Origin: Sphingomonas bacterium
GTDB lineage: Bacteria; Pseudomonadota; Alphaproteobacteria; Sphingomonadales; Sphingomonadaceae
Direction of reading: 5' to 3'
NCBI RefSeq assembly: GCF_028292945.1
Contig: NZ_JAQGLJ010000015.1
Coordinates: 1-48,075, forward strand
DNA: 48,075 nt
Position numbers and translations under genes: made by a program
Part shown: positions 1 to 9,038 of the stretch, in pieces
Numbering within the stretch: the stretch's first letter is position 1
How the letters are laid out: the number at the start of each line of letters is the position of its first letter
Notes under the pieces: generated by a model
Database searches by the model: none
Told to the model about the DNA's origin: nothing
What the model saw: the letters and a program-made list of their open reading frames with translations, nothing else

Positions 1-653
1 CCACCGGCCCCGCCGAAGCCGCCGCCCCCGCCCGCACGCGGGCCGCGATCCCCGCCACCGAAGCCGCCGCTCTCGCGAGGCTCGCGCGGTGCCGGACGAT
101 CGCTGACCGCCATCGGCTCGCCATCGATCTTGAGCTCGGTTGCCGAGATGCGACCGCCGCGATCCACCAGCGTGAAGCCGAGCGGCTGACCTTCGGCGAG
201 CGCCGTCAGGCCTGCCTGCTCGACCGCGGAGATGTGGACGAACACGTCCTCGCCGCCGTCATCACGCACCACGAAGCCGAAGCCCTTCTGTGCGTTGAAG
301 AACTTAACCACACCGGTGCCCTCGCCGACGACCTGCGGGGGCATGCGGTTGCCGCCGCCGCCGCCGCCACCGCCGCTGAAGCCGCCACCGCCGCCGCCAC
401 GGAAACCACCGCCGCCGCCCCCATTGCCGCCGCCGAAGCCGCCACCGCCGCCGCCACGGAAACCGCCGCCGCCGCCAAAGCCGCCGCTACCGCCGCCGCC
501 GCCAAAGCCGCCGCCGCCGAAACCACCGCCGCCCGCGTTGAACCCGCCGCCGCCGAAGTCGCCGCCGCCGCTCGGCTCGTCGCCACCAAAGCCGTCGCGC
601 TTGTCACGACCACGCCCGCCACGATTGCCGCGGCCACCTTTATCGAAACTCAT
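1..653 (-). CDS. Cold-shock domain protein with long Gly-rich N-terminus (3' end cut by window)
   Basis: Read leftward from the ATG at 651-653, the frame stays open to base 1, so the C-terminus is missing. Residues 1 to about 101 are almost entirely Gly with Phe, Arg and Asn. A cold-shock domain follows, with RNP1 KGFGFV at residues 123-128 and RNP2 VFVHIS at 137-142. A second Gly/Arg-rich tail runs off the edge. CspA-family proteins bind single-stranded RNA or DNA and act as RNA chaperones; a usual Csp is about 70 residues, so this one is several times longer and mostly low-complexity. The 190 bases upstream hold no other gene and presumably carry its promoter and leader. The domain call is firm; the role of the Gly-rich parts is unknown. 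Confidence 0.9.
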   Translation of the reverse strand, partial: MSFDKGGRGNRGGRGRDKRDGFGGDEPSGGGDFGGGGFNAGGGGFGGGGFGGGGGSGGFGGGGGFRGGGGGGFGGGNGGGGGGFRGGGGGGFSGGGGGGGGNRMPPQVVGEGTGVVKFFNAQKGFGFVVRDDGGEDVFVHISAVEQAGLTALAEGQPLGFTLVDRGGRISATELKIDGEPMAVSDRPAPREPRESGGFGGGDRGPRAGGGGGFGGAG

Positions 654-845
654 AACCCTGTCAGTCTTCCCGGCTCGTCCAAGCTCTTGCCACCCCCCGT
701 CGGACGACAGACGGAGGGAGTCGGGCGCGAAACCTTCTGCGCCTCAATTCCGCCATAGCCTATTCCTTGTCGCCCTGCGACTCGATTCGTGCAGGCGCGA
801 AGTGGATCATTGCCTTACCGTGGCCGGAACGGCACAGGTGGACGC

Positions 846-1652
846 ATGACAGACATCATCACCCTCTTCTCCGACCCGGCGACGTGGATCGCACTGCTGA
901 CGCTGATCGTGCTGGAGGTCGTGCTCGGCATCGACAATCTGGTGTTCGTCGCGATCCTGTCGAACAAGCTGCCGCCCGAGCAGCAGCGCCGCGCGCGGCG
1001 GATCGGGATCGCGCTGGCGTTGATCCTTCGCCTCGTGCTGCTGGCGGCGATCGCCTGGATCATCTCGCTCAGCGCGCCGCTGTTCGACCTGGGATGGGTG
1101 GGACCGGTCGGCGAACACGGGCAACCGGCGTTCGAGACCGCCTTCTCCGGCCGCGACCTGATCCTGATCGCAGGCGGGCTGTTTCTGGTGTGGAAGGCGA
1201 CCAAGGAGGTCCACCATGCGGTCGACCCTGAGGCGTCCGGCGACATGCTGGACAAGAAGGGACATGTCGCCGTCAGCTTCGGGGCCGCGATTGCGCAGAT
1301 TGCCGCGCTCAATCTCGTCTTCTCGATCGATTCGATCCTGACCGCGATCGGCATGACCGACGACGTCCCGGTGATGGCGGTCGCGATCGTGGTCACGGTC
1401 GGGATCATGTTCCTCGCCGCCGATCCGCTGGCCAGGTTCATCGAGCATAATCCCACGGTGGTGATGCTGGCACTGGCGTTCCTGCTGATGATCGGCGCGG
1501 TTTTGATAGCCGACGGTTTCGGCGTGCATGTGCCCAAAGGCTATATCTACGCCGCGATGGGCTTTTCGGTGCTGGTCGAGCTGCTCAACATCCTGGCGCG
1601 CAAGCGTCGCGAACGGCTGGCTGCTGCCGGCACCGCGGGAGCGGCGCATTGA
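846..1652 (+). CDS. TerC family integral membrane protein
   Basis: A 268-residue polytopic membrane protein. It shows the two family acidic motifs: E24 followed by GIDN (28-31), and FSIDSI at 159-164. TerC/Alx proteins are linked to tellurite resistance and to Mn or other metal homeostasis; the substrate here cannot be told from sequence. I chose the ATG at 846, preceded by AGGTGG, over an in-frame ATG at 789, because family members begin just before the first membrane helix and the extra residues are basic and unstructured. Its stop overlaps the start of the RNase D gene, so the two are probably co-transcribed. Confidence 0.88.
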   Translation: MTDIITLFSDPATWIALLTLIVLEVVLGIDNLVFVAILSNKLPPEQQRRARRIGIALALILRLVLLAAIAWIISLSAPLFDLGWVGPVGEHGQPAFETAFSGRDLILIAGGLFLVWKATKEVHHAVDPEASGDMLDKKGHVAVSFGAAIAQIAALNLVFSIDSILTAIGMTDDVPVMAVAIVVTVGIMFLAADPLARFIEHNPTVVMLALAFLLMIGAVLIADGFGVHVPKGYIYAAMGFSVLVELLNILARKRRERLAAAGTAGAAH

Positions 1653-2272
1653 CCGTTCACCTGCACGAGGAAGACCTGCCCGCCGATGCGATGTTCGCGC
1701 CGGGTGCCGCGATCGCTGTCGACACGGAGACGATGGGCCTGATCACGCCGCGCGACCGGCTGTGCGTTGTGCAGCTGTCGGACGGTGGTGGCGACGAGCA
1801 TCTGGTCCGCTTCTCGCCGGGCAGCGACTATGCCGCGCCGCGCCTCAAGGCATTGTTGGCAGATCCGGCAAGGTTGAAGCTCTATCATTTCGGGCGTTTC
1901 GACATCGCCGCGCTCCAGCATTATCTCGGCATTCTCGCAGCCCCCGCCTGGGACACCAAGATCGCCTCGCGGCTGATCCGTACTTACACCGACCGGCATG
2001 GACTGAAGGAGCTGGTTAAGGAACTGCTGGGCCAGGATCTCTCCAAGCAGCAGCAGTCGTCGGATTGGGGCGGACCCGACTTGTCGGACGCGCAGCGTGA
2101 GTACGCCGCGTCGGACGTGCGCTTCCTCCACCGGCTCAAGGACGAGCTGGAACGACGCCTCGTGCGCGAGAACCGGATGGCGTTGGCCCAGGCCTGCTTC
2201 GATTTCCTGCCGACCCGCGCCGCGCTCGATCTTGCCGGCTGGCCCGAGATCGATATCTTTGCTCATGCTTGA
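1649..2272 (+). CDS. rnd: Ribonuclease D-type 3'-5' exonuclease (HRDC-less)
   Basis: A 207-residue DEDD-family exonuclease. Exo I is D25-T-E27, Exo II is FGRFD with D85, and Exo III is Y152-A-A-S-D156, which places it in the DEDDy subgroup. Classical E. coli RNase D is about 375 residues with C-terminal HRDC domains; this protein ends after the exonuclease domain, as short alphaproteobacterial versions do. The likely role is 3' trimming of tRNA or other structured RNA in the cytoplasm. The start is a TTG overlapping the terC stop (ATTGA), which suggests translational coupling. Its end overlaps the start of lptC. Confidence 0.87.
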   Translation: MTVHLHEEDLPADAMFAPGAAIAVDTETMGLITPRDRLCVVQLSDGGGDEHLVRFSPGSDYAAPRLKALLADPARLKLYHFGRFDIAALQHYLGILAAPAWDTKIASRLIRTYTDRHGLKELVKELLGQDLSKQQQSSDWGGPDLSDAQREYAASDVRFLHRLKDELERRLVRENRMALAQACFDFLPTRAALDLAGWPEIDIFAHA

Positions 2273-2933
2273 TGCCCGACTTGGCTCAGGGCCTGTCTCG
2301 GCGCCGGCACGACGCGAGCGCTCGACTCGCCAGCAATGGGCGGCGCCGGGCGGCAGTCACGACAAGCTGATCGGCCTGCTCTCGTTCGCGCTGCCCGTCG
2401 GTGTCGGTGTGCTCGCCGCCTTCCTGGTCATGGCGCCGATCTACTCCGGCGGCGACGTGTCGTTCGTGCTCGACAAGAACGAGGTCGAGGTGGCCAAGGA
2501 GCGGATGAAGATCCAGGCCGCGCAATATCGCGGGCAGGACGCGAAGGGCCAGCCATTCACGTTGGACGCCGGCTCGGCGGTGCAGCGCACCTCGGCCGAA
2601 CCGGTGGTGGAACTCAACGACCTCAACGCGCGCATCCGGCTTAGCGACGGTCCCGCGCGGCTTACTGCGGGCAACGGCCGGTACGACATGGACAACGAGC
2701 AGGTGCAGGTGGACGGGCCGGTGCGCTTCGACGCCGCCAATGGCTATCGCCTCGACACGCACGACGCATTGGTCGACCTCAAGACCCGGCGCCTCGTCGG
2801 CAGCGGCGCGGTGACCGGCAACGTCCGGCAGGGCAGCTTTTCCGCCAACCATCTGCGTGCCGACCTGGAAGGTCGCACGGTGTTGCTGGATGGCAACGCC
2901 CGCTTGCGCATCCAGCCGCGAGGACCAAGATAG
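2265..2933 (+). CDS. lptC: LPS export protein LptC
   Basis: About 222 residues with an N-terminal cytoplasmic stretch, one membrane anchor near residues 35-57 and a beta-rich periplasmic domain of LptC type. LptC sits on the inner-membrane LptB2FG complex and hands lipopolysaccharide to the LptA bridge. Identification rests on domain layout plus position directly before lptA and lptB. The ATG at 2265 overlaps the rnd stop by 8 bases. A much earlier in-frame ATG at 2097 lies inside rnd and is not credible. The first 30 residues are polar and variable, so a slightly later start is possible. Confidence 0.83.
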   Translation: MLDARLGSGPVSAPARRERSTRQQWAAPGGSHDKLIGLLSFALPVGVGVLAAFLVMAPIYSGGDVSFVLDKNEVEVAKERMKIQAAQYRGQDAKGQPFTLDAGSAVQRTSAEPVVELNDLNARIRLSDGPARLTAGNGRYDMDNEQVQVDGPVRFDAANGYRLDTHDALVDLKTRRLVGSGAVTGNVRQGSFSANHLRADLEGRTVLLDGNARLRIQPRGPR

Positions 2934-2938
2934 GACCC

Positions 2939-3460
2939 ATGCGCGCGTCCCTGCTCCTGATCCTTGCCCTCGTCACGCCGCTGAATGCGCAAACCCGCCA
3001 CAACACCAACGCGCCGATCGACTTCGGCGCCAATCAAATTGAATTGCAGGACCGCGCCAACCGTGCGGTGCTGTCGGGCAACGTTTCGGTGCGTCAGGCT
3101 GACCTCAACCTCACTGCGGCCCGGATGACGGTCGCCTATACGGGGCAGGTGGTGGGCGGAAACCCGCAGGTGTCGCGGCTGGATGCTTCGGGTGGAGTGA
3201 CGGTTCGCCGCCCCGATCAGACGGCGCGCGCGTCCTATGCCATCTACGACCTCAACCGGCGCGTCATCACCATGCTGGGCGCGGTGACGCTGACGCAGGG
3301 GCCGAACACGGTCAATGGCGGGCGGTTGACGCTCAACCTCGACACCGGCCGCGCGGTGATCGACGGTTCCTCGGTGGGCAGCGGCGGCGCCAGCGCGGCC
3401 GGGACGAGGACGCGCGGGGGCCGCGTCACGGGCACGTTCTCCGTTCCCAACCGCAACTGA
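2939..3460 (+). CDS. lptA: LPS transport periplasmic protein LptA
   Basis: 173 residues with a clear signal peptide (hydrophobic LLLILALVTPL, cleavage after LNA). An OstA-like beta-jellyroll follows, with repeated short strands around FGANQIELQDRAN, AVLSGNVSVRQ and ARMTVAYTG. LptA forms the periplasmic filament that carries lipopolysaccharide from LptC to LptD. It starts 5 bases after lptC and precedes lptB, the classic order. The C-terminal 25 residues are Gly/Arg-rich and probably disordered. Confidence 0.88.
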   Translation: MRASLLLILALVTPLNAQTRHNTNAPIDFGANQIELQDRANRAVLSGNVSVRQADLNLTAARMTVAYTGQVVGGNPQVSRLDASGGVTVRRPDQTARASYAIYDLNRRVITMLGAVTLTQGPNTVNGGRLTLNLDTGRAVIDGSSVGSGGASAAGTRTRGGRVTGTFSVPNRN

Positions 3461-3582
3461 GCGGCTAAACACGATACGGGCTGGCGAAGCGTCGCGAACT
3501 CATGCAGGAATCCTGCCAAGGCGGTTGGCGATGCTGTTGGGCGTAACGAACCGTTAACCACTGTCTGCGAGGCCCGCGACGC

Positions 3583-4356
3583 ATGGATGCCCTGACCCAG
3601 ACGCTGCCCTCGTCGTTGGACGAGCCGCCGGTCGACCGCGGTCTGCAGGTCGTGTCGATCGCAAAGTCATACGACAAGCGCACGGTGCTGGCCGATGTCT
3701 CCGTATCGGTGGGCCGTGGCGAGGTGGTCGGGCTGCTCGGCCCCAACGGGGCGGGCAAGACGACCTGCTTCTATTCGGTCATGGGCCTGGTAAAGCCCGA
3801 TTCGGGTCGCATCATGCTGGATGGCGACGACATCACCGGTCTGCCCATGTACCGGCGCGCGATCCTGGGGCTGGGCTATCTGCCGCAGGAAACCTCGATC
3901 TTTCGCGGGCTGTCGATCGAGAAGAACATCCTCACCGTGCTCGAGCTGTCCGAGCCCGACAAGGCGGTTCGCCAGCAGAAGCTCGATACGCTGCTCGACG
4001 ATTTCGGCCTTACCCGCCTGCGCGCCGCGCCCGCCATGGCGCTGTCGGGGGGCGAGCGCCGCCGCGCGGAGATCGCGCGTGCTCTGGCTGCCGATCCGTC
4101 GATCATGCTGCTCGACGAGCCGTTCGCCGGCATCGATCCGATCTCGATCGCCGACATCCGTGACTTGGTAAAGGACCTCAAACGCCGCGACATCGGCGTG
4201 CTGATCACCGATCACAACGTCCGCGAGACGCTCGACATCGTTGACCGCGCCTACATCATCTATGACGGCCGGGTGCTGTTCACCGGCTCGCCCGAAGCGC
4301 TGGTCGCCGACGAGAATGTCCGCCGGCTGTATCTGGGCGAGAGCTTCGAGCTGTAA
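3583..4356 (+). CDS. lptB: LPS export ABC transporter ATP-binding protein LptB
   Basis: 257-residue ABC ATPase. Walker A GPNGAGKT is at 53-60, the Q-loop glutamine is Q102, the signature LSGGE is at 154-158, Walker B LLDEP is at 176-180 and the switch histidine is H211. The region around PQETSIFRGLS is typical of LptB rather than amino-acid importers. As a dimer with LptF and LptG it powers lipopolysaccharide extraction from the inner membrane. It is separated from lptA by 122 bases that contain no gene and could carry a promoter. rpoN starts 3 bases after its stop. An N-terminal extension of about 20 residues precedes the ABC fold. Confidence 0.95.
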   Translation: MDALTQTLPSSLDEPPVDRGLQVVSIAKSYDKRTVLADVSVSVGRGEVVGLLGPNGAGKTTCFYSVMGLVKPDSGRIMLDGDDITGLPMYRRAILGLGYLPQETSIFRGLSIEKNILTVLELSEPDKAVRQQKLDTLLDDFGLTRLRAAPAMALSGGERRRAEIARALAADPSIMLLDEPFAGIDPISIADIRDLVKDLKRRDIGVLITDHNVRETLDIVDRAYIIYDGRVLFTGSPEALVADENVRRLYLGESFEL

Positions 4357-4358
4357 TC

Positions 4359-5816
4359 ATGAGCTTGGCTCCCCGCCTCGATCTGCGCCAGTCGCAGTCG
4401 CTGGTGATGACGCCGCAGCTGCAGCAGGCGATCAAGCTGCTCGCGCTGTCCAATCTGGAGATCGAGGCGTTCATTGCCGAGGAGGTCGAGCGCAACCCGC
4501 TGCTCGACGCGACCCAGACGGACGAGGTCGTGCGCGCCGAGCCGGTCGAGCGCGAGGCGGCGGGTGCGGACGAACTGGTGATGGGCGGAACCGCGACGGG
4601 CGAGGCGGCGCTGGACGTCGATGTCGCCGCCGAGCGGTTCGACGACGGGCCCACCGAAGCCGCCTTGTCCATCGGCTCGATCGGCGGCGGTGCTGGTGGA
4701 GAGGAACTGCCCGACCTCGATTCGCTCGGCGCGCCGCCGGCCAGCCTCGCCGATCACCTGCTCGCGCAGGCGGGGGCGGCGGTGGATGCCGCCGACCTGT
4801 TCATCGCCCACCACCTGATCGATCAGATCGACGAGGCCGGGTATCTGCTTGTACCGCTGCTCGACATCGCGCTGCGGCTGGGTGTGCCCAAGGCACGGGT
4901 CGAGGCGGTGCTCGCCACCGTCCAGACCCTCGACCCGACCGGCGTCGGCGCGCGCGACCTGTCGGAATGCCTCGCGCTGCAGGCCAAGGAGGCGGACCGC
5001 TACGATCCGTGCATGGCGCGGCTGCTCGACAATCTCGATCTGCTCGCGCGCGGCGACCTGGCGCGATTGAAGCGCATGTGCGGCGTCGACGACGAGGACA
5101 TGGCCGACATGATCCGCGAACTGCGGGGGTACGATCCAAAACCGGGCTGCCGTTATGGCGGCGAGCCGGTCCAGTCGGTGGTGCCCGACCTGTTCGTCGC
5201 ACGGACAAAGGCCGGCTGGGCGATCGAGCTCAACGCCGCGACGCTGCCGCGCGTGCTGGTCAACCGTCGGTATCATGCCGAGCTGTCCTCGGGACCGCAG
5301 GACAAGGCGGCGAAAGCGTGGCTAGGCGACATGCTCGCCAGCGCCAACTGGCTGGTAAAGGCGCTCGACCAGCGGCAGCGAACGATCATCCGTGTCGCCA
5401 CCGAGATCGTGAAGCAGCAGGAAGCGTTCTTCCTTCACGGCGTCGCGCACCTCAGGCCCATGACGCTCGCCCGCGTCGCCGACGCGATCGAGATGCACGA
5501 ATCGACGGTCAGCCGCGTGACGTCGAACAAGTATCTGAGCTGCGCACGCGGGCTGTACGAGCTCAAATATTTCTTCACTTCCGCGATCCAGGCGGCAGAC
5601 GGGGGCGATGCGGTATCGGCCGAAGCGGTGCGCAGCGCGCTCAAGGCGTTGATCGCGGCGGAGGGCGATCAGGTGCTGTCGGACGATACGCTGGTCGAGC
5701 GATTGCAGGGCAAGGGCTTCGACATCGCCCGGCGCACCGTCGCCAAATACCGCGAAGGCATGGGCATCGGCAGCTCGGTCCAGCGCCGCCGTGCCCGCGC
5801 GCTGGAGCGCGCCTGA
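4359..5816 (+). CDS. rpoN: RNA polymerase sigma-54 factor RpoN
   Basis: 485 residues with the standard sigma-54 plan. Gln/Leu-rich region I (RQSQSLVMTPQLQQAIKLL, residues 10-28) contacts activators, an acidic region II follows, then the core-binding domain, a helix-turn-helix around MHESTVSRVTSNKYL, and the RpoN box ARRTVAKYRE at about 457-466 that reads the -24 element. It recognises GG/GC (-24/-12) promoters and needs AAA+ activators such as the one at 9039-10340. Position after lptB is conserved in proteobacteria. The usual downstream hpf/ptsN genes are absent; instead the 3' end runs into a tandem repeat and a convergent DUF885 gene. Confidence 0.96.
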   Translation: MSLAPRLDLRQSQSLVMTPQLQQAIKLLALSNLEIEAFIAEEVERNPLLDATQTDEVVRAEPVEREAAGADELVMGGTATGEAALDVDVAAERFDDGPTEAALSIGSIGGGAGGEELPDLDSLGAPPASLADHLLAQAGAAVDAADLFIAHHLIDQIDEAGYLLVPLLDIALRLGVPKARVEAVLATVQTLDPTGVGARDLSECLALQAKEADRYDPCMARLLDNLDLLARGDLARLKRMCGVDDEDMADMIRELRGYDPKPGCRYGGEPVQSVVPDLFVARTKAGWAIELNAATLPRVLVNRRYHAELSSGPQDKAAKAWLGDMLASANWLVKALDQRQRTIIRVATEIVKQQEAFFLHGVAHLRPMTLARVADAIEMHESTVSRVTSNKYLSCARGLYELKYFFTSAIQAADGGDAVSAEAVRSALKALIAAEGDQVLSDDTLVERLQGKGFDIARRTVAKYREGMGIGSSVQRRRARALERA

Positions 5817-5868
5817 ACAATGCCGGCGCTGGAGCGCGCCTGAACAATGCCGGCGCTGGAGCGCGCCT
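5799..5868. repeat. 27-bp tandem repeat spanning two convergent stop codons
   Basis: A 27-base unit starting gcgctggagcgcgcctgaac is present at 5799-5825 and 5826-5852, with a 16-base partial third copy at 5853-5868. The first copy contains the last rpoN codons and stop; the partial copy ends in the stop of the convergent DUF885 gene. Each copy can form a small GC-rich hairpin (gcgcgc-tgga-gcgcgc at 5797-5812; ggcgc-tggagc-gcgcc in the later copies). It looks like slippage that duplicated the rpoN 3' end. No T-run follows, so terminator function is only possible. Confidence 0.9.
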
Positions 5869-7678
5869 AGCTCTTCTTCGTCGCGATGTAGCGGTTCACT
5901 TCCTCCTCCAGCACGTCCAGCGGCAGCGCGCCCTGCGCCAGCACCGCTTCATGGAAGTCGCGGATATCGAACCGCGCGCCCAGGTCGCGCTCCGCCTTCG
6001 CGCGCAGCTCGGCGATCTTGAGCTGACCGACCATGTAGCTCGTCGCCTGGCCGGGATTGTTGATGTAGCGATCGACCTCGCGCGCGATGTCGGTATCGCT
6101 GATCGAGCTGTTCGCCTTGAAATAGGCGACCGCCTGCTCGCGGGTCCAGCGCTTGGCATGGATGCCGGTGTCGAGCACCAGCCGGATCGCGCGCCAGACC
6201 TGCAGCGACAGCATCCCGAACTCGGCATAGGGGTCACCATAGGCGCCCATCTCCTTCGCGAGCCGCTCGGTGTAGAGGCCCCAGCCCTCGGAATAGGCGC
6301 CATAGCCGCCCATCGTGCGGAAGCGCGGCAGCGACGGCAGCTCCATCGCGCGGGCGATCTGGAAATGATGGCCCGGCGCGCCTTCGTGAACCGCGATGCC
6401 GGTCAGCTGGATCTTGTGCGACTGCGTCATGTCGGCAAGATTGACGTAGAAGATGCCAGGCCGCGATCCGTCAGGCGCCGGCCGATTGTAGAACGCGGTC
6501 GACGCGGTGCCCTCGCGCCACTTCTCCACCGCCCGCACCTCCAGCCCGGCCTTGGGCAGGACGGAAAAGAAGCGCGGCGCGGCCGTCATCATCGTCGCCA
6601 CCACCTTGCGTGCGTCGGCCAGATAGGCTTCGCGACCGGCGTCGGTGTTCGGGTATTTATGGCGCGGGTCCGTGCGGACTTGTTGGAAGAACTGTTCCAG
6701 CGAGCCCGCGAAGCCGACGCGGCGTTTGACGGCCTCCATCTCGGCGCGAATCGCAGCGACCTGACGCAGGCCGAGCTGATGAATCTGGTCTGCCGTCATT
6801 TCGGTCGTCGTCGCGCCGCGCAGGCGGTTGGCGTAAAAGGCGGCGCCGTCGGGTAGCGCCCATGCGCCGTTGTTGCCGGTCGCCTTGAGTTCGACCTCGT
6901 CGAGCGCCGCGAACATGGTGTCATAGCCGCGCCTGAAGGGCCCGGTCAGCGCCGCGCCAGCGGCAGCGATCAGCCGGTCCTTCTCGGCCTGTGCCACGGA
7001 TAGCGCGCCGACCTTCTTGCGAAAATCCGCCATCACTGCCGAATCAGGACCATCCACGAAGGGGGCACCGGCGAGCACCTTGCGACCGTCCGCCCGTACC
7101 GGCGCGAAGTTGAGGCGCGGCGGGACGATGCCCAGCGCCGCCTGTTCGCGCATCAGCGCCGCCGTCTCGCGCATCACCCGCTCCGTATCGCGCAGGCGGG
7201 CGACGTAAGCGTCGGCATCGGCGACGCTGCCGACACGGTGATTGTTGATCAGGAAGACGGGGATCGAACCCATCGGGCTGCCGTTGGTCGACGCCGGGAA
7301 GCCGTGTTTGCGGAAACGAAAGCCGTCGCGGCCGCGCACCACCTGTTGTTCGAACAAGCGATAGCTCAGCCGCCCGCTCGGCCCGAGCCGCTCGGGCGAG
7401 AACTGCCGCCGCATGTCGGCCAGCTGCCGTTCGCCAAGATCGCGACGGCGCACATTGGCGGCATCGGTATGGTCGTTGAGCCGATCGTAATTGGTCTTCA
7501 GTCCCAGCGCGGTCTGCGTCTCCGGGCTGGTCGCCACCTGTTCGTCGAACGCCTTGTCGAGGAACGCGACCAATCGGGCATCCTCGATCGCTGTCGCTGT
7601 GGTCGCGGGCGGTTGCCGCGTCAGTTGCGCATGGGCGGGGGAAGCGAGGGCGAGCAGCACGAGGGACAAGCGGAACAT
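5867..7678 (-). CDS. Secreted DUF885 family protein (putative metallopeptidase)
   Basis: 603 residues with a cleavable signal peptide (FRLSLVLLALASPAHA, residues 2-17). The family hallmark HEGAPGHH is at 431-438 and YSEGW at 462-466; together they resemble a zinc site in which the second motif gives a further acidic ligand. DUF885 proteins are annotated as putative peptidases of thermophilic-carboxypeptidase-like fold; substrates are largely unknown. I chose the ATG at 7678 because it begins the signal peptide and has AGAAAGG upstream. An in-frame start 24 codons earlier would bury the signal sequence. It is transcribed leftward, downstream of the flagellin gene but behind a series of hairpins, so probably separately expressed. 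Confidence 0.85.
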   Translation of the reverse strand: MFRLSLVLLALASPAHAQLTRQPPATTATAIEDARLVAFLDKAFDEQVATSPETQTALGLKTNYDRLNDHTDAANVRRRDLGERQLADMRRQFSPERLGPSGRLSYRLFEQQVVRGRDGFRFRKHGFPASTNGSPMGSIPVFLINNHRVGSVADADAYVARLRDTERVMRETAALMREQAALGIVPPRLNFAPVRADGRKVLAGAPFVDGPDSAVMADFRKKVGALSVAQAEKDRLIAAAGAALTGPFRRGYDTMFAALDEVELKATGNNGAWALPDGAAFYANRLRGATTTEMTADQIHQLGLRQVAAIRAEMEAVKRRVGFAGSLEQFFQQVRTDPRHKYPNTDAGREAYLADARKVVATMMTAAPRFFSVLPKAGLEVRAVEKWREGTASTAFYNRPAPDGSRPGIFYVNLADMTQSHKIQLTGIAVHEGAPGHHFQIARAMELPSLPRFRTMGGYGAYSEGWGLYTERLAKEMGAYGDPYAEFGMLSLQVWRAIRLVLDTGIHAKRWTREQAVAYFKANSSISDTDIAREVDRYINNPGQATSYMVGQLKIAELRAKAERDLGARFDIRDFHEAVLAQGALPLDVLEEEVNRYIATKKS

Positions 7679-7753
7679 GGTGGCCTTTCTGGCGAAGGAA
7701 CGGCCACACGATAGTCGGCACGTCGCGCGATGCAACGAGCGAGCACGCACGAA

Positions 7754-7842
7754 ACCCCGACGCGCGTTGCCGCGTGCCGGGGTCCGTTTGCCCTCCGCCA
7801 GAGGGCCGGCGCCGACACCCTTTCGGGGGCGGTGCCGGCGCC
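7754..7842 (-). terminator. Three consecutive hairpins after the flagellin gene
   Basis: In the direction of flagellin transcription three stem-loops follow the stop codon. The first (7808-7842) has a 12-bp stem ggcgccggcacc/ggtgtcggcgcc with one G-T pair. The second (7790-7806) is gccctc/gagggc. The third (7754-7783) has accccg/cggggt with an inner stem, one mismatch and a GCAA tetraloop, followed by TTT. The third best fits an intrinsic terminator; the others may stabilise the 3' end of an abundant mRNA. Confidence 0.7.
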
Positions 7843-7850
7843 GAGCCGGA

Positions 7851-8810
7851 TTACTGGAGCAGCTTCAGCACGCCCTGCTGGCTCTGGTTCGCCTGAGCGA
7901 GCATCGCCGTCGACGCCTGGGTCAGGATCTGGGCCTTCGCCAGCGCCGCCGTCTCGGCGGAGAAGTCCGCGTCCTCGATGCGGCTGCGTGCGTCCGTCAG
8001 GTTGGTGACGTTGTTGGTCAGGTTGTTGACCACCGACTGCATGCGGCTCTGTGCCGCGCCCAGGTTGGCGCGAACCGAGTTCACGTCCTTGAGTGCGGTG
8101 TCGAGCGTCGCCAGCGCGCTGCTCGCCGTCGTCTGCGAAGTGATGCTCAGCCCGGTCGTTGCCGCCGTTGCCGCGGTGCCGACCTGCGCGGTATCGTCCG
8201 ACGTATCGGCCGGCGTGCCACCATCGGATGCCGCGACGAAGTCGCTGCTCGCCGCGACTGCAGCCGAACCAGTGATCGACGTCAGATTCAACGCCTTGAT
8301 CTTCAGGTCGACCGTGTCGGCGCTGTTGGCGCCGGTCTGGATCGACACGACCTTGGTGTTGCCGTCTGCCGTCGCCGTTTCGGTCGAAGCGGCATTGGTG
8401 AACAGCGTCACGCCATTGTACTTCGAATTGCTCATGATGTCGCTGATCTGCGTGGTCAGCTGCGACACTTCGGCCTGCAGATTGGCACGATCGTCATCGC
8501 TGTACGTGCCCGACGCGGACTGAACCGCCAGCTCGCGGACGCGCTGCAGCATGTTGGTCAGTTCGCCCAGCGCGCCCTCGGCGGTCTGCGCCATCGAGAT
8601 GCCGTCATTGGCGTTGCGGATCGCCTGGTTCATGCCACGCACCTGGCTGGTCATCGACGACGCGATGGCTAGGCCGGCGGCATCGTCCTTGGCGGTGTTG
8701 ATGCGCTTGCCGGTCGACAGGCGCTCCATCGCCGTCTGCAGGCTCATGTTGGCGCTGGTCGACGCATTCGCGGCGCGCAGCGATGCGGTGTTGGTTCCGA
8801 TCACAGTCAT
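7851..8810 (-). CDS. fliC: Flagellin
   Basis: 319-residue flagellin. The N-terminal D0/D1 helices are conserved ([11 protein letters not shown], then [20 protein letters not shown]), and so is the C-terminal D1/D0 part ([22 protein letters not shown] to [11 protein letters not shown]). The middle is a short Thr/Ala/Ser-rich variable domain. FliC is exported through the flagellar type III gate and polymerises into the filament; FliS, encoded at 24899, is its expected chaperone. The gene is monocistronic, faces away from the main operon, has AAGGAG before its ATG and a FliA-like promoter about 70 bases upstream. No other flagellin lies in the window. Confidence 0.96.
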   Translation of the reverse strand: MTVIGTNTASLRAANASTSANMSLQTAMERLSTGKRINTAKDDAAGLAIASSMTSQVRGMNQAIRNANDGISMAQTAEGALGELTNMLQRVRELAVQSASGTYSDDDRANLQAEVSQLTTQISDIMSNSKYNGVTLFTNAASTETATADGNTKVVSIQTGANSADTVDLKIKALNLTSITGSAAVAASSDFVAASDGGTPADTSDDTAQVGTAATAATTGLSITSQTTASSALATLDTALKDVNSVRANLGAAQSRMQSVVNNLTNNVTNLTDARSRIEDADFSAETAALAKAQILTQASTAMLAQANQSQQGVLKLLQ

Positions 8811-8880
8811 GAGAAAACTCCTTCGTTGCCTGACGCCCCCCCGCCGCCCCCTGAGCGGAAGGGCCGAGCCGTCACGATGG

Positions 8881-8907
8881 ATAACGGCCGTGTCGCCGGT
8901 GGCTTTA
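8881..8907 (-). promoter_or_regulatory. FliA (sigma-28)-like promoter of the flagellin gene
   Basis: On the minus strand: TAAA, 15 bases, GCCGTTAT. The enteric consensus is TAAA-N15-GCCGATAA, so the -35 and spacing match exactly and 6 of 8 bases of the -10 match. The -10 ends about 70 bases before the flagellin ATG. The same layout recurs before fliD (23467-23493), which strengthens both calls. fliA itself is not in the window. Confidence 0.72.
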
Positions 8908-9038
8908 GGAGAAAATCGACGGCGGCCTCGCGTGCGCGTGAGCGGGCGTCGCGCCCGGAAAAAACCTGCCGGGCGGCAACGCGGTTAACGGTCGCTTTAC
9001 CACCTTGGCCGCATCTGGACCCGTCAGAGGGGTTTCTC

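Noticed and set aside
206..758. Long overlapping ORFs on both strands rich in Ala or Pro
   Set aside because: They are other frames of the Gly-codon repeats in the cold-shock gene; only the minus frame from 653 encodes a recognisable domain.
2097..2264. Upstream extension of lptC
   Set aside because: The extension lies wholly inside rnd in another frame and would place Arg-rich sequence before the membrane anchor.
4241..6856. 871-residue rightward ORF across lptB, rpoN and the DUF885 gene
   Set aside because: It is an accidental open frame through three well-recognised genes, helped by the frame-preserving 27-bp repeats.
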